The position numbers were made by a program, and so were the translations under genes. Below, in pieces: positions 7,924 through 16,214 of a stretch of DNA of 44,161 bases. Each line of letters opens with the position of its first letter. Positions within the stretch are counted from its first letter, which is position 1. The notes under the pieces were generated by a model, which had not been told where the DNA came from, did no database searches, and worked only from the letters and a program-made list of their open reading frames with translations. The stretch is taken from positions 31,016-75,176 of the forward strand of contig PLYO01000044.1 in the NCBI GenBank assembly GCA_003151825.1, given 5' to 3'. Source of the DNA: Ignavibacteriota bacterium (lineage in GTDB: Bacteria; Bacteroidota; Ignavibacteria; Palsa-1295).

Positions 7924-9393
7924 CTATATGTATCGGAGTTTTGCTACGCATTCGATGTGATACGTCTGCGGGAACATATCGACGGGCTGTAATTCCAGAA
8001 GCTCGTAACCCTCCGATAGCAGCGCAATATCGCGGGCTTGTGTGGCGGGATTGCAGCTAATGTAGGCGATGCGTTCGGGCGCAAGTTTCAGCACTTCGCG
8101 GATAACATCGGGGTGCATTCCGTTGCGCGGGGGATCGATAGTCATTACATCCGGTTTCGTGTGAGCGGCGAGAAAATCGGGAGTGATGAGCGCTCGCCGG
8201 AGATCGCTCTTGATAAATTCGGCATTTGAAATACCATTTGCTTTTGCATTTGCGCGAGCATCGATGACGGCAGATTCGACAAGTTCTATGCCCAATACAT
8301 TTTTAACTTTGTCCGCGACGAATAGCGAGATCGTTCCTGTTCCGCAATATAAATCCCAGAGAAGGTCATTCGGTTTAAGTTCGGCGAATTCGGCGGCAAT
8401 GCTATAAAGCCGCTCGGCCTGCGGCGTATTGGCCTGAAAAAAGCTATTGGCGGAAATACGGAATTCGTTCGCGCCAATTTTATCGCGGATGGTGCCATCC
8501 CCATGATACACGATTTCGTAATCGCCAACAGCCACCTGCGCGCGACGTGTGTTGATGTTGTTGACGACCGTCGTAACGGCGGGAATCTTTTCGACTAATT
8601 CTTTCGAATATTGTATCATCACTTCCGGCTCTTCGCGGCTGGTAACGAGATTGACCATGATTTCGCCGGTCGCATGACTGGTCTTGACCACGAGAAATCT
8701 CAGAAGATTGGCGATTTTTGGTGGCACGTCATCTATAATAGTTGGAGTTTGATCGGAATAAACCCCAATATGATTTTCAATCGTGAATTGGCGAGTGAAA
8801 TCAAGAATATCCTTCACAATCGGCTTGGGAAGAAAGCACACTTCCGTGTCGATCACGCGATCGAAGCGCTCGCGGACGTGAAGTCCGAGCGCGAAGCGAT
8901 CCTGCACATCGCCGCTTGCGATTTCTTCCTCGGTGAGCCAGCGCTGATCCGAAAAAGAAAATTCCATTTTGTTGCGGTAATAAAATTCATTCGGCGCCGC
9001 GAGCACATCCCGAACGGGTGGATTCGGAATTTTCCCAACGCGCTCGAATAAGTCGATCACCTGTCGTTTTTTCCAATAGAGCTGCGCATCATAATTCATA
9101 TGTTGCAGCGAGCATCCGCCGCAAATCCCAAAATATGGACAGATCGGCGTGCGGCGGTCGGGTCCCGCTTCGAGAATTTCAACCAGCCTCGCTTCCGCGA
9201 AATTGGACTTTGCTTTTTTAATCTCGCCGATGATGCGTTCCTGCGCGAGAGCGCCTTCGACGAAGACGACGTATCCATCCTCGCGCCGAGCGACTGCTTT
9301 TCCCTCGAATGCAAGCGAATCGGTCGTAAGTTCGAGCCGGTCGCCGCGTTCCGGTTTGGCACGGCGTGTGGTGATGGTTGAATCAGGAATCAT
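7924..9393 (-). CDS. rlmD: 23S rRNA (uracil-5-)-methyltransferase, RlmD/RumA family
   Basis: 489 residues. SAM-dependent m5U methyltransferase of 23S rRNA (or, in related members, tRNA). It has an N-terminal TRAM domain (about residues 15-75), an iron-sulfur motif CX5CGGC (Cys85, Cys91, Cys94) with a probable fourth ligand in TEVCFLPKP, a SAM-binding motif DLYCGTGTISLF and the catalytic cysteine in YISCNPATQARDI near the C-terminus. The exact U position modified cannot be told from sequence (RlmC, RlmD and bacterial TrmA-like paralogues are similar), so the symbol is a best guess. gatA follows immediately; the cnnM-like gene lies upstream, separated by a REP hairpin. Confidence 0.85.
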   Translation of the reverse strand: MIPDSTITTRRAKPERGDRLELTTDSLAFEGKAVARREDGYVVFVEGALAQERIIGEIKKAKSNFAEARLVEILEAGPDRRTPICPYFGICGGCSLQHMNYDAQLYWKKRQVIDLFERVGKIPNPPVRDVLAAPNEFYYRNKMEFSFSDQRWLTEEEIASGDVQDRFALGLHVRERFDRVIDTEVCFLPKPIVKDILDFTRQFTIENHIGVYSDQTPTIIDDVPPKIANLLRFLVVKTSHATGEIMVNLVTSREEPEVMIQYSKELVEKIPAVTTVVNNINTRRAQVAVGDYEIVYHGDGTIRDKIGANEFRISANSFFQANTPQAERLYSIAAEFAELKPNDLLWDLYCGTGTISLFVADKVKNVLGIELVESAVIDARANAKANGISNAEFIKSDLRRALITPDFLAAHTKPDVMTIDPPRNGMHPDVIREVLKLAPERIAYISCNPATQARDIALLSEGYELLELQPVDMFPQTYHIECVAKLRYI

Positions 9394-9399
9394 TTTTTA

Positions 9400-9424
9400 T
9401 TAACCGGACGGCTGCATCCGGCCC
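9400..9424 (-). repeat. GTAG-type REP hairpin (CCGGATG family)
   Basis: On the minus strand GTAGGGG is followed by an imperfect hairpin CCGGATG / CGTCCGG with a 4-base loop. The GTAG starts inside the TAG stop codon (9425-9427) of the CNNM-type gene, so the element abuts its 3' end. The upstream CCCCTA pairs with TAGGGG, adding a possible second fold. Confidence 0.6.
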
Positions 9425-10759
9425 CTACGTTAGGGGTTCAATTTTAATTTGCTCCAGCTTATGCCGCTTTTTGCGGGTGATGGTGAAGCGGAGTCCGTCG
9501 GCCTCGATTGTTTCGCCGATATTTGGAATGTGTCCCGCCTGTTTTTGGACGTAGCCGGAAAGCGTTTGGTAATCGCCGCTTTCTTCGAGGGCCGGAAGCC
9601 GGTTTTCGAAGTGAGTGTTGAAATCCGCAATGCTCATCGTGGGATCGACAAAGATGGCGTTGCCCGATTCGATTACGTCCGGCGTTTCGCCAACATCGGA
9701 CTCATCGCGAATCTCGCCGACTAATTCTTCCAAAATATCTTCGAGCGTCACAATTCCTTCGACTCCGCCGTGCTCGCTCACGACGACGCCCATGTGAACG
9801 CGATTTTTTTGGAACTGCACAAGCAGGTCCGAGATGGGCTGCGTTTCGCTGACGAACAGTGCGGGCCGAATCGCGCGCTGAAGCAGTGCGAAAAAGTCCT
9901 TTTCACTTTCGTGGCTCGGCACACTCATGCGTTCGAGCTGCGAGATGAATGGCAACAGATTTTTAACATGCAGCACGCCCGCGATTTCATCCAGTGAATT
10001 GTGAAAGACCGGCAGGCGGGAATATCCCTCATCCTGGATGATGCGAAGAATTTCCCGCGGTTCGAGATCGAGATCGAGCGCAATCACTTCCGACCGATGG
10101 ACCATAATCTCTCGCACGACCGTCTCGCGGAAATCGAAGAGCGATTCGATCATGGTGCTCTCGCGGCGCTCCACAATCCCTTTTTTGGTACTTTCGAGAA
10201 TGACTCCCATCAACTCTTCGCGCGTGTGGCCGGCTTCCTCGGACGCCTTCGGCAGTCCAAAGACGTGTAGCGCGAGGTTGACGATTTTGTTCAGCGTCCA
10301 TATTAGCGGCTGAAAAATACGGTAATAAATCGTGAGCGGCTTGGCCGTCGCAAGCGCGACTTCGGTCTCGAAATTAATCGCAAGCACTTTTGGCACCTGC
10401 TCGCCGATGACGATGTGCAGCCCGGTCAGAATGAGAAATCCCATCGCAAAGCTGATCGACGACGCGACGGGCGGCGAAACTGTGAAGAGATGGAAGAGCG
10501 GATCGAGCAAGCTGAACATGAGTGGCTCGCCGATCCAGCCTAAGGCGAGGCTTGCTAACGTGATGCCGACTTGCGTGGCGGAAAGGAACGAGTCGATATT
10601 GTCTTGCACCCGTTTTGCGGCGAGTGCCCGAGCGTCCTTCTGCTGGATGAGATCCTCAATTTGGCCCACGCGCAGTTTCACGGCGGCATATTCAGCCGTG
10701 ACGAAAAAGCCATTCAATAGAACGAGGATCAGAACGAGGAAAACTTCCGCAAGAACCAT
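9425..10759 (-). CDS. CNNM/CorC (HlyC) family membrane protein with CBS pair
   Basis: 444 residues. An N-terminal DUF21/CNNM transmembrane domain (about residues 1-190; starts FLVLILVLLNGFFVTAEYA, with VGITLASLALGWIGEPL and further helices) is followed by a CBS pair (about 205-330; EIMVHRSEVIALD, VSEHGGVEGIVTLEDILEEL) and a CorC_HlyC transporter-associated domain (about 350-440). Families of this type are linked to Mg2+/Co2+ efflux or homeostasis; 'hemolysin' is a historical name. The length and domain order are complete. A REP element borders its stop codon. The gene is divergent from the cytochrome gene at 10932. Confidence 0.9.
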   Translation of the reverse strand: MVLAEVFLVLILVLLNGFFVTAEYAAVKLRVGQIEDLIQQKDARALAAKRVQDNIDSFLSATQVGITLASLALGWIGEPLMFSLLDPLFHLFTVSPPVASSISFAMGFLILTGLHIVIGEQVPKVLAINFETEVALATAKPLTIYYRIFQPLIWTLNKIVNLALHVFGLPKASEEAGHTREELMGVILESTKKGIVERRESTMIESLFDFRETVVREIMVHRSEVIALDLDLEPREILRIIQDEGYSRLPVFHNSLDEIAGVLHVKNLLPFISQLERMSVPSHESEKDFFALLQRAIRPALFVSETQPISDLLVQFQKNRVHMGVVVSEHGGVEGIVTLEDILEELVGEIRDESDVGETPDVIESGNAIFVDPTMSIADFNTHFENRLPALEESGDYQTLSGYVQKQAGHIPNIGETIEADGLRFTITRKKRHKLEQIKIEPLT

Positions 10760-10836
10760 GAAATGGTTAATTTAGGAGTGTAATTTACGAAAAAGATGAG
10801 GCGGCCCGATGATATTGTTTTTTACGATATTCGTTT

Positions 10837-10871
10837 TTTGGCGGCAGCCACCGGAAAAAGTGTTATATTTG
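10837..10871 (+). promoter_or_regulatory. Putative Bacteroidota-type promoter of the cytochrome gene
   Basis: TATATTTG (10864-10871) fits the -7 consensus TAnnTTTG; a TTTG at 10837-10840 lies 23 bases upstream, slightly beyond the usual 19-21. The start codon is about 60 bases downstream. Confidence 0.35.
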
Positions 10872-10931
10872 TATTTTAATTGTCGGTATTCTTTTCAACA
10901 TCGGATTGTAATTAACTAATTTCTAACGAAC

Positions 10932-11642
10932 ATGATGAACATCCAAACTATGCCGCATCGCGCGCCATTTTATGGCGGGTTAGCGGCAATTGCTCTTTCT
11001 GTTTTCCTTGCCGGATGTGCTCCCAAAAACGGAGGCGCACCCGGGATGGACTCGACGAGCTCCGCTTCGGCTATGCCCACGGTTGATCGAGGGAAATATA
11101 TTATTACTACCACGGGCTGCAACGATTGCCACACGCCCTGGACGATGGGCCCGCAAGGCCCAGCGCCGGATATGACGAAAATGCTCTCCGGCCATCCCGC
11201 CGGGATGATGATTCCCGGCCCCGCAATGCTTATGCCTCCCTGGATGGCTGCCGGCAGCATGACCATGACGGCCTGGAGCGGCCCGTGGGGAGTAAGCTTC
11301 ACGGCCAACCTCACGCCGGACTCCGCCACGGGCATTGGCGCGTGGACGCAAGACCAATTTGTAAGCTCGCTTCGAACCGGCAAGCACCAAGGCACGGGCC
11401 GCACAATCCTGCCACCCATGCCGTGGAATTGGTTAGGGCAGATGACCGATGCCGATTTGGCAAGCATGTACATGTACCTGCGCTCGATTCCGCCGATTTC
11501 GAACAAAGTGCCGGATCCGCTCCCGCCGGGAATGCAGGGTGCGCCGGGTAGGATGGTGCCTCCGATGCCACCGGGTGGATTTCCCCCGGGCATGCCACCA
11601 CCACCACCGCCGCCAATGCCGCACCACCCGCGCAATAAATAG
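10932..11642 (+). CDS. Monohaem cytochrome c lipoprotein with Pro/Met-rich tail
   Basis: 236 residues. The signal peptide ends in a lipobox (VFLAGC, Cys29), so the protein should be membrane-anchored outside the cytoplasm. One haem c motif is present, CNDCH (Cys63, Cys66, His67), with a likely Met axial ligand in the ILPPMPWN region. The organisation matches class I c-type cytochromes ('RGKYIITTTGCNDCHTPW' context). An ATG doublet allows a start at 10932 or 10935. The C-terminal 35 residues are low-complexity (PGGFPPGMPPPPPPPMP) and end in HHPRNK. A role as electron carrier to a terminal oxidase or periplasmic partner is inferred. It is a single-gene unit closed by a strong terminator. Confidence 0.85.
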   Translation: MMNIQTMPHRAPFYGGLAAIALSVFLAGCAPKNGGAPGMDSTSSASAMPTVDRGKYIITTTGCNDCHTPWTMGPQGPAPDMTKMLSGHPAGMMIPGPAMLMPPWMAAGSMTMTAWSGPWGVSFTANLTPDSATGIGAWTQDQFVSSLRTGKHQGTGRTILPPMPWNWLGQMTDADLASMYMYLRSIPPISNKVPDPLPPGMQGAPGRMVPPMPPGGFPPGMPPPPPPPMPHHPRNK

Positions 11643-11658
11643 TAACTTTCAACGTTAG

Positions 11659-11685
11659 GGGCTGCCAAATGGCAGCCCTTTTTTT
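11659..11685 (+). terminator. Rho-independent terminator
   Basis: Stem GGGCTGCCA / TGGCAGCCC with a 2-base loop, followed by seven T residues, 16 bases after the cytochrome stop codon. The next gene starts at 11698, so it probably uses a promoter overlapping this region or relies on readthrough. Confidence 0.9.
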
Positions 11686-11697
11686 CAAAGATTTATT

Positions 11698-12054
11698 ATG
11701 AATTTGAATCTCATTAGCTTGCAGGTCGAAGATTGGGATCGCATGGTAACGTTCTACCAGGAGGTCATCGGCTTGGAACCAATTGTGCTGGAACCGGATC
11801 ATCGCTATGGCTGGCTGAATGCGGGCGGGATTATGCTTTCGATTTTGGAAAAAAAGAGTCTTGCGCCGGCGGAAAACTCCCGGCTCTCGTTGCAATTTCA
11901 AGTTGAAGATTTGATCGAAACCATGAAACATTTAGAAGCCAAAGGCTGCGTTTTCTTCGATAAGCAGCTCGATACCGGCGAGCCATACCGCATGGCTCAA
12001 TTCCGCGACCCGGAAGGAAATCGAATTGCCATTTATGAATTGATCGGTGCATAG
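11698..12054 (+). CDS. Glyoxalase/bleomycin-resistance (VOC) family protein
   Basis: 118 residues, a single VOC module pair. It begins with the typical NLISLQVEDWDRMVTFYQEVIGLEP and ends with FRDPEGNRIAIYEL, the usual metal-site Glu region of this superfamily. The substrate cannot be told: VOC proteins include lactoylglutathione lyases, dioxygenases and resistance proteins. It converges with the M16-like gene 2 bases away. Confidence 0.85.
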   Translation: MNLNLISLQVEDWDRMVTFYQEVIGLEPIVLEPDHRYGWLNAGGIMLSILEKKSLAPAENSRLSLQFQVEDLIETMKHLEAKGCVFFDKQLDTGEPYRMAQFRDPEGNRIAIYELIGA

Positions 12055-12056
12055 TT

Positions 12057-13421
12057 TCATCTCGATTCCAGCAGCGCCTTGTCGATGCCCGTCGTATCTC
12101 CGACGACGACCCAATTGAAATTCCGCAGATATTTATTCGCGGCCTGATGGAGCTGCTCCGGCGTGACGCCGGCAAGCTTATCGTAACTTAAGAAGGCATT
12201 GTGCCAATCGCCGGTTGTGAGATCCGCCTGACCGAGATTAATGGCTTGCTGCGCACTCGTCTCCGCATTCAGGTAGTTGCGCGTGGCCCACCCCGCGACA
12301 CCCTCGCGAATCGCCGATTCATTGATTAGATGCTCTTGAAAAAAATCGACATCCGCGTACACAAGCCGAATGGCGCTATCGACATAAGGTGTCTGGAAGG
12401 TAATCGTGCCAACGGAAGTGGCGCCATCGCGGTCATCCACATTGGGAGCGTATGCTAAGTTATGTTCGACGCGAATATGATTGAAAACAAATCCGCCAAA
12501 GAAATTTCTTAAACGGAGATACGGATAATAATCCGAATCGCCTTTGGACGGAATGAGATAATAGCCCACGACATAATCCGTCGGGAGCTTTCGATCGAAC
12601 GGTGGAAAATTCGCGCCCGGCGAGAATGCTTTTGCGGGCGGACCGATTGGGACCGCCGTGTAGCTTCCTTCCGGAAGGCCGGCGATCGAAGCTTTGATCT
12701 TCTCCGTCAATTCTTGCCGGGAGATATTGCCAACCACCGAAAGCAGAAAGCGCGACTTGACCATCAACGCGCGAAACCGCTTCTGCATCAGCGGAATCGA
12801 GAGGCTATCGACGTCCGGCTTCGTCATCATTCTTCCATACGGATGCCCCGCATAATAAATCGAATCGATCTCGATGCGGGAATAACCATCGGGATCGCTC
12901 TGGCGCGAATTAATGCCTAAATAGACGTTGTGCTTCGCATTTTCGAATTCTACCGTATCGAAGGCCGGCCGCAGCATGATGTCGGTAAAATAAGCCCACG
13001 AAGTGTCAAAATTCTCACGGGTGCATTGCATGCTGAGGGCGGAATAATCTCGGCCGTTTTCGCCGGAGATACCGGTGCCCATGCTCAGCATTTTGCGCCG
13101 GAAATGCGCTTTGCCGATGCGCTGGCTCCCGCTGCCTGCCACAATGCTCATCGTAAAGTATTCCGTGGAGATCGGTTCATCCGGCGGCGCGGCGCACTCG
13201 CCGCCACGGATGAAAAGCACCGCGCTAACCACCGGCGCCGCAGTCGATTGGCGCATCAGAACGTGGACGCCGGCCACGTCGAACTCCTGCACATCGCTCA
13301 CGATATTCGAATTATACGACGAAGAATTCGAACCGGTGCACGAGGAAAGCACGGCTGCGGTGGAAAGGCTCGTCCATAGCAAGGAATGCCGTATGAGTTT
13401 TTGGTAGGATGAATCTGTCAT
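12057..13421 (-). CDS. M16-family peptidase-like lipoprotein lacking the zinc motif
   Basis: 454 residues from the ATG at 13421, chosen because it gives a signal peptide with lipobox (AVLSSC, Cys28). The fold follows the M16 (pitrilysin/PqqL) pattern: FIRGGECAAPPDEP, then GTGISGENGRDYSALSMQC, later AGHPYGRMMTKPDV and a terminal NWVVVGDT. The HxxEH zinc motif expected after the first strand is absent; that stretch reads STEYFTMSIVAGSG. It therefore resembles the non-catalytic partner subunit of heterodimeric M16 enzymes, but no catalytic partner is in this window. It is divergent from mtaB. Confidence 0.75.
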   Translation of the reverse strand: MTDSSYQKLIRHSLLWTSLSTAAVLSSCTGSNSSSYNSNIVSDVQEFDVAGVHVLMRQSTAAPVVSAVLFIRGGECAAPPDEPISTEYFTMSIVAGSGSQRIGKAHFRRKMLSMGTGISGENGRDYSALSMQCTRENFDTSWAYFTDIMLRPAFDTVEFENAKHNVYLGINSRQSDPDGYSRIEIDSIYYAGHPYGRMMTKPDVDSLSIPLMQKRFRALMVKSRFLLSVVGNISRQELTEKIKASIAGLPEGSYTAVPIGPPAKAFSPGANFPPFDRKLPTDYVVGYYLIPSKGDSDYYPYLRLRNFFGGFVFNHIRVEHNLAYAPNVDDRDGATSVGTITFQTPYVDSAIRLVYADVDFFQEHLINESAIREGVAGWATRNYLNAETSAQQAINLGQADLTTGDWHNAFLSYDKLAGVTPEQLHQAANKYLRNFNWVVVGDTTGIDKALLESR

Positions 13422-13542
13422 TATTCGCAATCGGGAAAACCCCTTTCTATTACGGAACATTCGAATTACGTTTCAATTGCGAGGGAATCGTTAGGGTGGT
13501 ATTCTGGCACATTTTCCGCACCGAAGGCGTTCCCGGAGCTTC

Positions 13543-14901
13543 ATGCCGCCACCAAACAGCAATCCCACCACTGCGCCGCGCGTTTCGGTCCACACGCTGG
13601 GGTGCAAGCTCAATTACGCCGAGAGTGGGTCGCTGGCGGCGTCGTTTGCAAAGCGCGGCTTTCTCGCCGTCCCGTTTGGCGAGGAAACGGATGTGTTCCT
13701 GCTGAACACCTGCTCGGTTACGGAAAATGCGGAGAAGGAATGCCGCCAGATTATTCGCCGCGTCGTGTGCCAGTCTCCCAATGCGTATATTATCGTAACC
13801 GGCTGTTATGCGCAGCTTCGTCCGGAGGAAATTGCGAGCATCGAAGGAGTCGATCTCGTGCTCGGCGCAAGCGAGAAGTTCGATGTTCTGAAGTTTGCGG
13901 GAACGTTCGATAAATCCCTCGGCCCGCAAATCTTTTCTTCGGAAATCGAAGACGCCACCGATTTCCATTTCGGCGCAACGAGCGTTTCGGATGAACGCAC
14001 TCGCGCATTCCTCAAAGTTCAGGATGGCTGCGATTATAGCTGCTCGTTCTGTACCATTCCCGAAGCGCGCGGCGCATCGCGTTCGGCGGAGATTGAAGAA
14101 ATTCTTCATCGCGCGAGAATGCTGTGTGAAGAAGGATTTCACGAGATCGTGCTCTCCGGCGTAAACGTCGGCGATTTCGGGCGAAAGTCTGGCACAAGCT
14201 TTTACGATCTCGCCGTTGCGATGGAACGCGATTCGGAAATTCCCGCCCGCATTCGCATTAGTTCCATCGAGCCAAATCTTCTGACAGATTCTATAATCGA
14301 TCTTGTTGCTTCTTCCGATAAATTCTGCCCGCATTTTCATATTCCGATGCAATCTGGTTCGGATAAGATATTGCGGCTCATGCAGCGGCGCTATAATTCT
14401 GCGGCGTATCGCGCGCGGGTGGAACGAATAAAAACCGCCATGCCGAATGCCTGCATCGGCGCGGATGTGATTGTCGGATTTCCGGGCGAGACGGACGAAG
14501 ATTTTTTTGAAACGTGCGACTTCATTCGATCGCTGGAGGTATCGTATTTGCATGTGTTCACCTACAGCGAGCGACCGGGAACGAAAGCGTCCGCAATGAA
14601 AGATTCAGTTCCCGTTCACGTGCGCCGCGAGCGCAATAGATTGTTGCGCGCCATTTCGGAAAAGAAGCGCCGCGCATTTTACGAATCGCAAATGGGAAGG
14701 GAAGTCACTGTGCTGATCGAGAAGAGTGGGGAAGGATACAGCGAAAATTACGTGCGCTCGCGGCTCACGGGGAGTATTCCTTCGGGAGCGGAACTAATTC
14801 GCACAAGGCTGCTGGAAATTTCCGGCGATATAGCCGTTGCCGAGCCACTCGAAATCCTTGCCGAGCGCCGGGAGAACGTATTATTGCCCATACTGCGATG
14901 A
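13543..14901 (+). CDS. mtaB: tRNA t6A37 methylthiotransferase
   Basis: 452 residues. Radical-SAM methylthiotransferase that converts t6A37 to ms2t6A37 in ANN-decoding tRNAs. The N-terminal UPF0004 domain carries Cys21 (TLGCKLNYAES), Cys57 (LLNTCSVTENAEKE) and Cys88 (VTGCYAQLRPEE), ligands of the auxiliary cluster. The radical-SAM CX3CX2C is Cys163, Cys167, Cys170 (QDGCDYSCSFCTIP). A TRAM-like end follows (EVTVLIEKSGEG). The GCKLNYAES signature separates MtaB from MiaB (a MiaB lies at the right end of the window) and RimO. It overlaps the next gene by 4 bases (ATGA), so the two are translationally coupled. Confidence 0.9.
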   Translation: MPPPNSNPTTAPRVSVHTLGCKLNYAESGSLAASFAKRGFLAVPFGEETDVFLLNTCSVTENAEKECRQIIRRVVCQSPNAYIIVTGCYAQLRPEEIASIEGVDLVLGASEKFDVLKFAGTFDKSLGPQIFSSEIEDATDFHFGATSVSDERTRAFLKVQDGCDYSCSFCTIPEARGASRSAEIEEILHRARMLCEEGFHEIVLSGVNVGDFGRKSGTSFYDLAVAMERDSEIPARIRISSIEPNLLTDSIIDLVASSDKFCPHFHIPMQSGSDKILRLMQRRYNSAAYRARVERIKTAMPNACIGADVIVGFPGETDEDFFETCDFIRSLEVSYLHVFTYSERPGTKASAMKDSVPVHVRRERNRLLRAISEKKRRAFYESQMGREVTVLIEKSGEGYSENYVRSRLTGSIPSGAELIRTRLLEISGDIAVAEPLEILAERRENVLLPILR

Positions 14902-16214
14902 GCCGAATAATGCGTGTGATAAATCGCTTCGGCGAGCGGCGAATACTGCTCGCCATTGTGATCGTAGCTCTCCTTTTGCAGCTTCTGGAACTCCGCCCGC
15001 CCGGCATTTATGGCGAACCGTATCTTGTTGCAAAGAATATCGTTGCGGGTAAGGGTTTCGTCTTTGAATACCCCTTAACCCAGCACGTTGGCCCGACGAG
15101 CTACGTCACTCCTCTTTATACGTATCTGCAAGTTCCCTTTCTTTATTTTGGTCTGGGCGAGCGGGGCATTCAGGTGATGAATCTCGTTTTTTTGCAGGCC
15201 GCGTGTTTTGTGCTTTATCTTTTTTTTCGAAGATTTACTACGCGCGGCGTTACGCTCCTGATTTTTGCCGCACTTAGTTTTTATATCCCCTTTTGGATTC
15301 TCTCTTACACTCTCGAACCGAATTCGCTGAATCTTCTTCTGCTTGCGCTCACGGTCGATCGGCTCTATGTCGTTTCAAAGTTCCCATCGCGGAACAGATG
15401 GTTCCAGTTAGGCATTCTCATCGGCTTGCAGCTTCTCTTGCGTCCCGATATTCTGTTGGGCGCGGTGCTTTTTGCGGTGTGGCTCATTATTTTGAGTTGG
15501 CGGAAATCGCGTACTTTCAAAAAACGAACATGGATGGGAATTGCCGTTACTGCGCTCGTGACCTTCGCGATTGCAACCCCGTGGACGCTCCGCAATTACT
15601 GGACGTTCCATAAGTTCGTGCTCGTGAGCACAAATTCGGGAATGAATTTGTTCGAGGGAAATAATCCGGTTGCGACCGGAGAATTCAGCGAGAATCCACC
15701 AACGGATGAAAGCAAAAAAGATTTCGACGAGATTTCCGCGTATGCAAACATGCACGACGCCATCGATCTCGACCATTTTCGTTTCCAAATGGCGGAAGAA
15801 TGGATATTCGCTCATCCATCGGAAGTGATGATGCTTGATCTCAAGAAAATCTGGTATCACTGGTTTGGACGGCCGATCATGGGGGAACAATACCATTATC
15901 AATATCAGGGGATGGCAACGACGTTTCGCATTGCTGGTGCGCTCATGCTTGCGTTTGGACTTTACGGTTTATATTGCATTCACGATAATAAACTCCGCTC
16001 GCTTCTCCTCGTCGTATTCTTTTATTCCACGCTCATTTCCGCGATTTTTTTCGTTCAATCGCGTCACCGCATCTTGAAAGTCGATCCGTTTCTGCTGCCG
16101 TTGGCAGTGATCGGTGTCATAAACGTAGCCGTGACCTTCAGGTCACGGTCGCAGAGCGATTCACACCGTGACCTGAAGGTCACGGCTACAAAAGTCACGG
16201 CTACACAGACATGA
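14898..16214 (+). CDS. Multi-pass membrane glycosyltransferase-like protein (GT-C/GT39 type)
   Basis: 438 residues with about ten hydrophobic segments (first at about residues 16-32). The periplasmic loop EPYLVAKNIVAGKGFVFEYP and the general arrangement match ArnT/dolichyl-P-mannose-type glycosyltransferases that use a polyprenyl-phosphate sugar. Acceptor and sugar are unknown. The last 30 or so residues (VAVTFRSRSQSDSHRDL and onward) are encoded by an inverted pair of REP hairpins (16125-16204), so the natural C-terminus has been replaced or extended by repeat DNA. It overlaps mtaB and the DUF512 gene by ATGA at both ends, making a three-gene operon; the repeats evidently entered without breaking that coupling. 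Confidence 0.7.
   Translation: MSRIMRVINRFGERRILLAIVIVALLLQLLELRPPGIYGEPYLVAKNIVAGKGFVFEYPLTQHVGPTSYVTPLYTYLQVPFLYFGLGERGIQVMNLVFLQAACFVLYLFFRRFTTRGVTLLIFAALSFYIPFWILSYTLEPNSLNLLLLALTVDRLYVVSKFPSRNRWFQLGILIGLQLLLRPDILLGAVLFAVWLIILSWRKSRTFKKRTWMGIAVTALVTFAIATPWTLRNYWTFHKFVLVSTNSGMNLFEGNNPVATGEFSENPPTDESKKDFDEISAYANMHDAIDLDHFRFQMAEEWIFAHPSEVMMLDLKKIWYHWFGRPIMGEQYHYQYQGMATTFRIAGALMLAFGLYGLYCIHDNKLRSLLLVVFFYSTLISAIFFVQSRHRILKVDPFLLPLAVIGVINVAVTFRSRSQSDSHRDLKVTATKVTATQT
16125..16204. repeat. Inverted pair of GTAG REPs plus a truncated third copy
   Basis: REP1 at 16125-16148 (GTAG, stem CCGTGACC / GGTCACGG), REP2 at 16166-16189 in inverse orientation with the same stem, and a half copy at 16193-16204 ending in CTAC. 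The BIME-like cluster is fully inside the 3' end of the glycosyltransferase gene. Confidence 0.9.

Noticed and set aside
7291..7992. 233-codon plus-strand open frame opposite gatA
   Set aside because: Shadow of gatA; Arg/Ala-rich with no recognisable motif.
10970..11668. Long glycine-rich minus-strand open frame opposite the cytochrome gene
   Set aside because: The glycines mirror the proline-rich tail on the plus strand. The plus-strand frame has a signal peptide, haem motif and terminator.
13450..14553. 367-codon minus-strand open frame opposite mtaB
   Set aside because: mtaB on the plus strand has all family motifs; the minus frame has none and is a codon-bias shadow.
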